14,261 nucleotides of DNA. It comes from DUAL01 sp964478325. Lineage in GTDB: Bacteria > Bacteroidota > Bacteroidia > Flavobacteriales > BACL11. The notes beneath the pieces were generated by a model that saw only the letters and a list, made by a program, of their open reading frames with translations, was not told where the DNA came from and did no database searches. Below are positions 6,635 to 13,213 of the stretch, in pieces (position 1 is the first letter of the stretch; every line of letters begins with the position of its first letter). Position numbers and translations under genes: made by a program. The DNA lies in NCBI GenBank assembly GCA_964478325.1, contig CAYZIA010000034.1, positions 1 to 14,261 of the forward strand, in the 5' to 3' direction.

Positions 6635-8314
6635 ATGAAAAACTTTTTTTACCTTTTGCTTTGTTTGCTTGTGTTTGCTTGTAGTGGGCCTAATGCAGAA
6701 TTAGAATTAAAAGAAATTCGAGTAAAAAAAAGAGGTGGTGAAATAGAATTAGTAGAAAAATTACGTGATTTAAAAAGTTTCACAGATACAAGTAATCGGC
6801 TTGAAATTGAATATCAATTCCGCAAAAAAAGTATTAAAAACCTAAAATCAGGATTATTGCAGGTCGACAATGCTGCTTTTTTTAAATTATATTTGAATGA
6901 TAATTTAATAGTAGATAGGAGTTCAGCTTTTTTTATGGATACGCTTTTGTCTTCTAAAAAAGATTCTTTTATCTATCCTGACAGCCTTTATTTTGATTAT
7001 TTTATCGGTTCTGCAATTCTTAAAAACAATATCTTATCTGGAGAAAACAAGCTGTTAATTCAATTCCAAAACCAAAAATATTATAGGTTAAATCACGAGA
7101 AAACACAATTGTTTTTGTCAAAAAACAATAACGATTACCCCAACAAAAGACCAAAGAAAAGTTTGAAAAAATCTAATCTCCCTTGGATAAGTATAAATAC
7201 AAAAAAAGGCATTAAAGATGATCCAAAACTTTCAGCAAAACTTTCAGTGAAGGAAGACAAAGTTGTTTTTAAGGAAAAGATCCAGATAGAAATAAGGGGA
7301 AATACGTCTCAAAGTTTTAAGAAAAAATCTTATAGTTTTTTGTTTTTGGATGAAGATAGTCAAACAAAAAAAGTGGGCCTAATGAATCTTCCTATGCACG
7401 AGCATTGGGTTTTGTATGGCCCTTATGCCGATAAAAGTTTAATGAGAAATGTCTTGGCTTATCGCCTTTTTCAAAATATGGGACATTATGCCCCTAGAAC
7501 AAAATTTTGTGAATTAAGTATCAATGGGTTTTATCAGGGGGTCTATGTCTTGTGTGAAAAAATTAGGGTAGATTCTACAAGATTGGAATTGAAAGATGGT
7601 TATTTATTAAAAATTGATCGGCCAAAAGGCGAGTTTTTTAAATCAAACATCACAAACAATAACCTCAAAAACACTGTATTTGAAATAAAATATCCTGATG
7701 GGATTGGGATCAGTGTCGCAGAAAAAAATGCAGTTGAGAATTTTGTGCATTTGTTTGAGGAAGTGCTTTTTTTAAGTGATGTAAATAACCTCTCTATTTT
7801 TGAAATGATTGACATGAATTCTTTTGTAGATTTTTTAATTATTAATGAATTTTGTAAAAATATTGACGCATACCGATTGAGTACTTATTTTCAAATATCA
7901 AAAGAAAAAATAGTAATAATGGGTCCTATTTGGGATTTTAATTTTTCTTTTGGGCTTACTGATTATTTAGATGGTTATTCTACTTCTGGATTTGTGTATG
8001 AGCATAAAGACGAAGTTCCTTTTTGGTGGAAAAAATTAAACGAAAATATCTTTTTTAAATCTGCTCTTAAAAAAAGATGGAATCAATTAAGGCAATCTGT
8101 CCTGAGCGAAAAAACTGTTTTAGAAATGGTTAATAAATATGAAAAAAAGCTAGAGGTTTCACAAAAAAATAATTTTGCTTTATGGAATTTATTAGGGCAA
8201 AAAGAAGTTTGGCCAAACTATTATATTGGCAACTCTCATGAAGAAGAAGTAGTATATTTACGAAATTGGATTTTAGAAAGGGGGAAATGGCTAGATAAAA
8301 AGTGGGGGAATTAG
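6635..8314 (+). CDS. Second CotH-kinase-like lipoprotein
   Basis: 559 aa. The chosen ATG is four bases after the previous stop and opens directly into a lipoprotein signal peptide (MKNFFYLLLCLLVFACSG, lipobox Cys16); an in-frame ATG at 6524 lies inside the preceding gene and would bury the signal, so it is rejected. Residues about 20-165 are an unrecognised beta-rich region with a NAAFFKLYLNDNLIV stretch and a SGENKLLIQF strand, possibly a jelly-roll or galactose-binding-like fold. The CotH domain runs from about 185 to the end: EIRGNTSQ at 219-226 with KKK, the DKSLMRNVLAYRLF helix, LSINGFYQGVYVLCEKI at 294-310, GPIWDFNFSFG at 430-440, and a C-terminal W-rich tail (LRNWILERGKWLD). The second acidic position of the WDxD motif is Asn (WDFN). 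It is probably co-transcribed with the first CotH gene; the function is unknown. Its stop overlaps that of gldH. Confidence 0.85.
   Translation: MKNFFYLLLCLLVFACSGPNAELELKEIRVKKRGGEIELVEKLRDLKSFTDTSNRLEIEYQFRKKSIKNLKSGLLQVDNAAFFKLYLNDNLIVDRSSAFFMDTLLSSKKDSFIYPDSLYFDYFIGSAILKNNILSGENKLLIQFQNQKYYRLNHEKTQLFLSKNNNDYPNKRPKKSLKKSNLPWISINTKKGIKDDPKLSAKLSVKEDKVVFKEKIQIEIRGNTSQSFKKKSYSFLFLDEDSQTKKVGLMNLPMHEHWVLYGPYADKSLMRNVLAYRLFQNMGHYAPRTKFCELSINGFYQGVYVLCEKIRVDSTRLELKDGYLLKIDRPKGEFFKSNITNNNLKNTVFEIKYPDGIGISVAEKNAVENFVHLFEEVLFLSDVNNLSIFEMIDMNSFVDFLIINEFCKNIDAYRLSTYFQISKEKIVIMGPIWDFNFSFGLTDYLDGYSTSGFVYEHKDEVPFWWKKLNENIFFKSALKKRWNQLRQSVLSEKTVLEMVNKYEKKLEVSQKNNFALWNLLGQKEVWPNYYIGNSHEEEVVYLRNWILERGKWLDKKWGN
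6663..6682 (+). repeat. Perfect 10-bp tandem duplication inside a signal peptide
   Basis: The unit GTTTGCTTGT occurs twice head to tail, preceded by a related TTTGCTT at 6655-6661. It encodes the hydrophobic core of the second CotH lipoprotein's signal peptide (residues 10-16). Because the unit is not a multiple of three, loss or gain of one copy would shift the frame. It may equally be a chance result of Leu/Phe/Cys codons. Confidence 0.6.
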
Positions 8315-8790
8315 TTTTCTTTTTCTCTTATACAAACGCCAACAGAAATAATCTCTTCTAAGGATTTTATAGCTGATAATTCGCCATAACGCATAGCTTG
8401 TTCTATTTCTATTTTACACTTCCCACCTGTCTTAAAGGAAATTAGTTTCTTATAGGGTTTTGTAAAATTCAAAACATCCCCTATTCCTTTTCCATTCCAT
8501 TTTCCCTTTTTATCTGCTAAAATACATTCAACAGTATCAATTATATTTTGTTCATTTGGCATTTTAGTATGAATAAATACAAATAGATTTTGAAAAGGAT
8601 ACTCTATGGTGTGTCTAATATTTATTTCTGCCAAATAATTAGAAATTGTATCTGTAATCTCGAATTCAAATACAACTAAACTGTCAGTGTGCCAACTTAT
8701 ATTCTTTATTTCTTTGTCCCCTTTAAAAAGTATATTTTTATTGCAAGCAAAAAGAGAAAAACACAATAAAATAATAACTCCCCGTCTCAT
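8311..8790 (-). CDS. gldH: Gliding motility lipoprotein GldH
   Basis: 159 aa, the usual GldH length. Seen: a short signal peptide with lipobox LFAC (Cys16), then ISWHTDSLVVFEFEITDT, NIRHTIEYPFQNLFVFI, DTVECILADKKGKWNGKGIGD and IEIEQAMRYGEL blocks, which are characteristic of the family. In Flavobacterium johnsoniae GldH is a lipoprotein needed for gliding and for the linked protein-secretion phenotype; many non-gliding Bacteroidota also keep it, so presence alone does not prove motility. The ATG overlaps the stop of the upstream PSP1 gene by four bases (ATGA), so it is translationally coupled to it. Its stop TAA shares bases with the TAG of the convergent CotH gene. Confidence 0.9.
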   Translation of the reverse strand: MRRGVIILLCFSLFACNKNILFKGDKEIKNISWHTDSLVVFEFEITDTISNYLAEINIRHTIEYPFQNLFVFIHTKMPNEQNIIDTVECILADKKGKWNGKGIGDVLNFTKPYKKLISFKTGGKCKIEIEQAMRYGELSAIKSLEEIISVGVCIREKEN

Positions 8791-9902
8791 TCTTTTTTGT
8801 TTTTTTTGTGTTTGAATCTTTTTTTCTTTTTCTTCTTTTTTTTGTTTTTTTTATCAAATCGGTTGATATTGTCTTGTCCTATTACATTTTCAAACTCTTT
8901 CTTTTTTGTCTTTTTTTCTATTACAAAATCCTCCAGTTTTTCAGGAAGCTCTCCTTCTTTGTTTAGAGTAATTATTGTTTTTGCTCTATCTAATGTTAGC
9001 TCAATAGCAGAATACGGATTGTTCAAATAGGTGTACCACAATTTCTTTTTAAAAATATCCATTTTTAAAAATTTTGCTTTATCCTTTTTTGTTTTTAACA
9101 TAGTTTTTGTATTTGGGAAATTGGCTAGCGCATCCAAATATCCATCTAATTCAAAATTTAAACAGCACTTCAATCGTCCACATTGTCCCGATATTTTTTG
9201 TGGGTTGATAGAGAGCTGCTGATAACGAACAGCTGATGTGGAAACAGATGGGAATTCGCTCATCCAAGTAGAACAACAAAGTTCCCTTCCACAACTGCCA
9301 ATCCCTCCTAGTTTTGCTGCCTCTTGTCTTGCCCCAATTTGCCGCATTTCAATTCTAATCCTAAATTTTTTTGAAAAAGATTTTATTAGCTCCCTGAAGT
9401 CTACTCTTTTTTCAGCTGTATAATAAAAAATAGCTTTTGTGTTGTCTCCTTGATATTCCACATTGCTAAGTTTCATCTCCAATTTATGTTTTATTACCAA
9501 TAGTTTGGCTGCCTCTAGGGTTTCTTTTTCAAGCGCTATTGCTTTTTCCCATTTTGAAATATCAGTCTGTTTTGCAATTCTGTAAATTTTCTTTAGTCTT
9601 TCTTTTTCAAAATTTACTTTCTTTCGCTTCATTTGGAGCATAACTAATTCTCCAGTTAAAGAAACTACCCCGACATCATGTCCGGGAGAGCTCTCCACCG
9701 CAACAATATCGCCCTTTTTTACTGTTATATTATCTGGATTAATATAAAATTCTTTTCTATCTTGTTTAAAACGCACTTCAACAGGATTGTCATCCTTTGT
9801 ATTTAACGTGCTTATCCCTTCAAGCCAGTTAAAAACAGAGGAATTACTACACCCTCTTGCTAACGAAGTCTCACATGTATCACAATTGCTGCAGCTACTC
9901 AT
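8787..9902 (-). CDS. ricT: PSP1-domain protein, RicT/YaaT-like, with polylysine tail
   Basis: 371 aa. Seen: an N-terminal cysteine cluster (Cys4, 7, 10 and 18), a beta-rich region at about 40-95, a helical region at 95-145, then the PSP1 core with GGIGSCGRELCC at 199-210 and SINPQKISGQCGRLKCC at 231-247, followed by an 80-residue extension and a very lysine-rich end (351-370, nearly all Lys/Asn/His/Arg). In Bacillus, RicT acts with RicA and RicF in an Fe-S-binding complex affecting RNase Y and development; the role in Bacteroidota is not established, and no RicA or RicF is in this window. It lies between holB (15-base gap) and gldH (overlapping). The neighbourhood suggests a housekeeping operon. 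Family assignment is firm; the exact function is not known. Confidence 0.9.
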   Translation of the reverse strand: MSSCSNCDTCETSLARGCSNSSVFNWLEGISTLNTKDDNPVEVRFKQDRKEFYINPDNITVKKGDIVAVESSPGHDVGVVSLTGELVMLQMKRKKVNFEKERLKKIYRIAKQTDISKWEKAIALEKETLEAAKLLVIKHKLEMKLSNVEYQGDNTKAIFYYTAEKRVDFRELIKSFSKKFRIRIEMRQIGARQEAAKLGGIGSCGRELCCSTWMSEFPSVSTSAVRYQQLSINPQKISGQCGRLKCCLNFELDGYLDALANFPNTKTMLKTKKDKAKFLKMDIFKKKLWYTYLNNPYSAIELTLDRAKTIITLNKEGELPEKLEDFVIEKKTKKKEFENVIGQDNINRFDKKNKKKKKKKKRFKHKKNKKE

Positions 9903-9903
9903 T

Positions 9904-9925
9904 TTTTAGTTCGAATTTTAGTTCG
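9904..9925 (-). repeat. Two copies of a 10-bp direct repeat at the holB/PSP1 junction
   Basis: TTTTAGTTCG (plus strand) occurs at 9904-9913 and again at 9916-9925, a 12-base period. On the coding strand it reads as CGAACTAAAA twice, so the holB stop TAA is followed in frame by a second TAA just before the PSP1 ATG. It looks like a small tandem duplication; a regulatory role is not indicated. Confidence 0.6.
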
Positions 9926-11060
9926 CTAATTTACGTTTTACTTTTAAAAGGCGTATTATTTGTAATGATAACTCATAAAAAATAATTTTTGGGTTGGCAT
10001 TCCTTTCAATTCCATATATTGATTTTTCTATTCTTTCAAAAATAGAAATACTATTTTCCCCATGTATAAATGGAGCAAAATTATTTAAAAAATTTTCTTC
10101 TTCTTCTTCTAATTTTAATAAGCTTTCGCTGTTAGCATTTGAAACAAGGCAAGCGCGAATAATTTTTAAGGAATATTGCAAAAACTCTTTCTGATTTTCT
10201 CTTCCTTTTTTTGCTATATTATCGGTCCAGTTTCCTAATTCTAACAAATTAACTTTATAGCAAATTTGCATCCATTTCTGAAATTCTTTTAGCGGATTAT
10301 TTTCATTGATTTCACTTTGGCTAAGATTTATGGCTTTATTAATATTCCCATTTGAAATTATTGCAATTGCTAAAGATTTTTCTTTTGTTACTCCTTTTCC
10401 CTTTTGCAAAAAAGCCGCTATATCTTCTGTGCTAAATAGCTTTGTTTTTACTATTTGCATTCTTGAGATAATAGTTGGAAGTAGCTTTTCAAAATTCTCT
10501 GATACCATCAGAAAAAATGTGCCTTTTGGAGGCTCTTCAATTAATTTTAGAAGTTTATTTGCGCATGTTAGATTCATTTTTTCTGGCATCCATATAAGAA
10601 TAACTCTATAGTTCGACTTATAATTTTTTAAAGACACTTTCTTTTGCAAGTGTTCAGCTTCATTTGTATAAATTGCTCCTTGTTTGTTTTCTGAATCAAA
10701 ATATTTATACCAATCTGTTAAGGACAGGTATGGGTTGTCTAAAATAATTTCTCTCCATTGAGAAATAAAATTTTCACTCACAGGATTTTTAATTTTATTT
10801 ATTTTAAGTACGGGAAAAATAAGGTGTAAATCTGGATGGGAAAGAGAATTGTACATAAAACAGGAATGACAACTATTACAAGAGTCTTTTTCTCCTCTTT
10901 TTTCACAATTCAAAAATTGTGCAAAAGCAATTGCTAATGCTAGTTTTGCGTTTCCCGGTTTGCCTAAAAAAAGTTGTGCATGTGCTATTCTGTTTTTTCT
11001 TACAGAATTAATAAGTTCTTTTTTTACAATTTTATTTCCTGGAATTTCTTTAAATAACAC
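9918..11060 (-). CDS. holB: DNA polymerase III subunit delta' (clamp-loader)
   Basis: 380 aa. It is the stationary clamp-loader subunit that helps load the sliding clamp during replication. Seen: the start LFKEIPGNKIVKKEL and IAHAQLFLGKPGNAKLALA, in which the P-loop is degenerate (GKPGNAKL; no Ser/Thr after Lys39), as expected for delta', which does not hydrolyse ATP. The zinc module has Cys52, 61, 64 and 67. LLKLIEEPPKGTFFL at 170-184 is the sensor-region hallmark, and SRM at 199-201 stands where many family members have SRC, keeping the arginine. The start is GTG, chosen because the LFKEI start aligns with known HolB N-termini. It is the first gene of the holB-PSP1-gldH operon. Confidence 0.92.
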   Translation of the reverse strand: MLFKEIPGNKIVKKELINSVRKNRIAHAQLFLGKPGNAKLALAIAFAQFLNCEKRGEKDSCNSCHSCFMYNSLSHPDLHLIFPVLKINKIKNPVSENFISQWREIILDNPYLSLTDWYKYFDSENKQGAIYTNEAEHLQKKVSLKNYKSNYRVILIWMPEKMNLTCANKLLKLIEEPPKGTFFLMVSENFEKLLPTIISRMQIVKTKLFSTEDIAAFLQKGKGVTKEKSLAIAIISNGNINKAINLSQSEINENNPLKEFQKWMQICYKVNLLELGNWTDNIAKKGRENQKEFLQYSLKIIRACLVSNANSESLLKLEEEEENFLNNFAPFIHGENSISIFERIEKSIYGIERNANPKIIFYELSLQIIRLLKVKRKLAN

Positions 11061-11076
11061 TGTTTTTCTTTTGTGT

Positions 11077-11084
11077 CAAAAGTA
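11077..11084 (-). promoter_or_regulatory. -7 promoter box for the holB operon
   Basis: TACTTTTG on the minus strand is an exact match to the Bacteroidota -7 consensus TAnnTTTG. It ends 16 bases before the holB GTG, predicting a leader of about 10-12 bases. No clear TTG at -33 is seen. Confidence 0.55.
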
Positions 11085-11099
11085 CGGAATTAACAGGAG

Positions 11100-11124
11100 T
11101 ATTTTTGCTTTTATATTATTTTTG
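11100..11124 (+). promoter_or_regulatory. Two identical -7 boxes (TATTTTTG) in front of pgk
   Basis: TATTTTTG occurs at 11100-11107 and again at 11117-11124. Each is an exact TAnnTTTG match. The first predicts a start about 15 bases before the pgk ATG; the second ends four bases before the ATG and predicts transcription beginning at or next to the A of the ATG, that is, a leaderless message. A TTG at 11071-11073 is 26 bases before the first box, longer than the usual spacing, so the -33 part is unconvincing. Confidence 0.5.
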
Positions 11125-11128
11125 CAGC

Positions 11129-12319
11129 ATGAAAAATATTACAGAATTTTCTTTTGCAGGAAAACGAGTGTTAATTCGGGTTGATTTCAATGTCCCTTTA
11201 GATGAAAATTTTAAAATTACAGATGACAGCAGAATAGTCGCAGCTCTTCCTACAATAAAAAAAGTAATTTCTGATGGAGGAAAGGCTATAATTATCTCAC
11301 ATCTTGGAAGGCCAAAAAAAGGAGTTGAAGAAAGATTTTCTTTAAAACACATTATTAATCACTTGTCTTTTTTACTGGATAGAACTGTTGTTTTTAGTGG
11401 TGATTGCATTGGGGAGACTACTGCTAATGATGTTGCAAAAATGCAAGATAAAGATGTTTTGCTTTTAGAAAATTTACGCTTTTATAAAGAAGAAACATCA
11501 GGAGATATATTTTTTGCAAAACAGCTTTCTGAACTTGCTGATGTTTATATCAACGATGCTTTTGGAACTGCTCATAGAGCTCATGCTTCTACTGCAATTA
11601 TTGCGCAATTTTTTCCTGATAACAAATATTTCGGTTTACTTTTTAAACAAGAAATTACTAATTTGGAATTTGTTTTAAAGAATCCAAAAGGTCCTTTTAC
11701 CGCTATAATTGGAGGGGCAAAAATCAGAGGGAAAATTGATGTAATTAGAGCGCTTTTAACGAAAGTGAATAATTTGATAATTGGGGGCGGAATGGCTTAT
11801 ACTTTTGCAAAATCTATGGGAGCTAATATTGGTAATTCTTTGGTAGAAGAGGGGAAAATAGAGCTTGCGAAAGAACTTGTTGAATTAGCTAAAAGAAAAG
11901 GTGTAAATATAGTTTTCCCGAGTGATTCTGTAAACGCTAGTGCTTTCGATAATAATGCTCAAATAAACATTTCTTCTATTAGCGCTATCCCAAATGGATT
12001 TATGGGACTAGATATTGGAAAATCTAGTATCTTAGATTTTTCTAAAATTATTTCAACTTCTAAAACGATTATTTGGAATGGCCCAATGGGAGTCTTTGAA
12101 ATGAGTAATTTTGAAAAAGGAACAAAAGAAATTGCAACTGCCATTTGTAAGGCCACTGAAATAGGCGCTTATTCTCTAATTGGTGGCGGCGATTCTGTCG
12201 CGGCAATCAAAAAATTTAGAATGGAAGAAAAAGTAAGTTATCTCTCAACTGGCGGTGGCGCAATGTTGGAATATTTGAAAGAAGACAAGCTCCCTGGAAT
12301 AGAGGCTATTCTTTCTTGA
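11129..12319 (+). CDS. pgk: Phosphoglycerate kinase
   Basis: 396 aa, the standard length. It transfers phosphate between 1,3-bisphosphoglycerate and ADP to give 3-phosphoglycerate and ATP in glycolysis, and the reverse in gluconeogenesis. Seen: RVDFNVPLD at 17-25, SHLGRPKKG at 57-65, LLENLRFYKEE at 112-122, NDAFGTAHRAHAS at 142-154, GGAKIRGKID at 195-204 (the common form is GGAKVSDKI, so this loop is slightly unusual), NGPMGVFE at 317-324, GGGDSVAAI at 352-360 and the STGGGAMLEYL end block. The ATG at 11129 gives the classical N-terminus; an in-frame ATG at 11105 would add eight residues with no family support. It is a single-gene unit with its own promoter. Its 3' end overlaps the convergent cvpA gene by 14 bases. 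Confidence 0.97.
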   Translation: MKNITEFSFAGKRVLIRVDFNVPLDENFKITDDSRIVAALPTIKKVISDGGKAIIISHLGRPKKGVEERFSLKHIINHLSFLLDRTVVFSGDCIGETTANDVAKMQDKDVLLLENLRFYKEETSGDIFFAKQLSELADVYINDAFGTAHRAHASTAIIAQFFPDNKYFGLLFKQEITNLEFVLKNPKGPFTAIIGGAKIRGKIDVIRALLTKVNNLIIGGGMAYTFAKSMGANIGNSLVEEGKIELAKELVELAKRKGVNIVFPSDSVNASAFDNNAQINISSISAIPNGFMGLDIGKSSILDFSKIISTSKTIIWNGPMGVFEMSNFEKGTKEIATAICKATEIGAYSLIGGGDSVAAIKKFRMEEKVSYLSTGGGAMLEYLKEDKLPGIEAILS

Positions 12320-12854
12320 TTTTTTCCTCAAGCAGCAACTCTTTTGTTTCTTTTGTTTGTTGTTGGATATTTTTAAATACTTTTTTATGTTTTTCAAAAT
12401 GAGGAGTTAAAATTTCTAGTAATTTTATATTTGGGCTGTATAGCTCAGATGTCTTTTTTATGTCATTTGGAATTAGCTCAAGTTTGCTTTCTATTGTAAG
12501 TAAAAAACTAACAATTAGTGCAATTTTAAGGCCTCCAAAAATTCCTCCAAAAATTCTGCTAATAACCCCGAGCGCTAATACTTTAGTTATTTTGTTGGCT
12601 AAAATTCCAATAAATTTTACTATAATTATCGTTGCAATAAATAGAATTGAAAAAGCTAAAATTGGCTTAACCTGCTCATAATTATTGAAAACGCCAATTA
12701 GGTGTCGCTCTAAAAAGACGGAAAAATTAACCGCTATATATACTCCTAAAATAAGAGACAATAACCCTGTAATTTCTTTTATTAAACCATTTGAAATCCC
12801 TTTTATTAAGCCGTATAAAATGGGGACTGAAATTGCAATATCCAAGTAATTCAT
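12306..12854 (-). CDS. cvpA: CvpA-family inner-membrane protein
   Basis: 182 aa. Seen: four hydrophobic segments at about 4-25, 28-48, 64-87 and 96-122, with the family start NYLDIAISVPILYGLIKGISNGLIKE and glycine-rich VISRIFGGIFGGLKIAL block, then a hydrophilic Lys/Glu-rich tail. CvpA proteins were named for colicin V production in E. coli and are linked to envelope stress tolerance; the molecular activity is not known. Upstream, TATATTTA (7 of 8 to TAnnTTTG) at 12867-12860 ends five bases before the ATG. The 3' end overlaps pgk by 14 bases on the opposite strand, so the two transcripts must be antisense over their ends. Confidence 0.88.
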   Translation of the reverse strand: MNYLDIAISVPILYGLIKGISNGLIKEITGLLSLILGVYIAVNFSVFLERHLIGVFNNYEQVKPILAFSILFIATIIIVKFIGILANKITKVLALGVISRIFGGIFGGLKIALIVSFLLTIESKLELIPNDIKKTSELYSPNIKLLEILTPHFEKHKKVFKNIQQQTKETKELLLEEKIKKE

Positions 12855-12876
12855 GGGTGTAAATATATTAAAACTT

Positions 12877-12884
12877 TACATTTG
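12877..12884 (+). promoter_or_regulatory. -7 promoter box of the 107-aa gene
   Basis: TACATTTG is an exact TAnnTTTG match ending five bases before the ATG at 12890, so the predicted transcription start falls on or next to the start codon. No -33 TTG is seen at a usual distance. Confidence 0.5.
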
Positions 12885-12889
12885 CATTG

Positions 12890-13213
12890 ATGAATGATTT
12901 AAACAAAAAATGGGATATTGTACTTCTAAAATTGCAAAAAGATATTGCAGAAGATATAGATTTAAAAGGTATCCTTTTTTTGATTGGTGTGCAGGAATTA
13001 CAAAAAGGAATCCAAACTTTTACAAAGGAAGAAAAACAAGATATCCTTCATTTGGCGGTGTGTAAATTACTGGCTCCTTATGGTTATTTTAAATTTGAAA
13101 AAGTAGATGAAGATGGGTGGCCGCATTGGACAGAGTTGAAGCCAATAAAAAATCTCAGTGAAAAACAACAAGATTCATTAATTAAAGAGGCAATAATAGC
13201 TTATTTAACCTAG
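12890..13213 (+). CDS. Small conserved-looking cytoplasmic protein of unknown function
   Basis: 107 aa, no signal peptide and no membrane segment. It looks like a family I associate with Bacteroidota genomes but that has no assigned function. Visible blocks are KKWDIVLLKLQKDI, the hydrophobic LKGILFLIGVQELQKG, TFTKEEKQDILHLAVCKLL, a PYGYFKF strand followed by VDEDGWPHW, and a helical end KQQDSLIKEAIIAYL. The DEDGWPHW stretch with a nearby Cys is the most distinctive part. The ATG at 12890 is preferred to the TTG at 12887 because the promoter box ends just before it. It diverges from cvpA and converges on a small lipoprotein gene, sharing a CTAG in which both stop codons lie. Protein-level function cannot be given. 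Confidence 0.8.
   Translation: MNDLNKKWDIVLLKLQKDIAEDIDLKGILFLIGVQELQKGIQTFTKEEKQDILHLAVCKLLAPYGYFKFEKVDEDGWPHWTELKPIKNLSEKQQDSLIKEAIIAYLT

Noticed and set aside
8797..9030. Plus-strand frame rich in Phe and Leu (77 codons)
   Set aside because: It is the complement of the lysine-rich tail of the PSP1 protein; the Phe runs come from that strand's A/T tracts, and it has no recognisable protein features.
11105..11128. Longer start for pgk
   Set aside because: The added eight residues have no counterpart in the family and cover the second promoter box; the ATG at 11129 gives the normal N-terminus.
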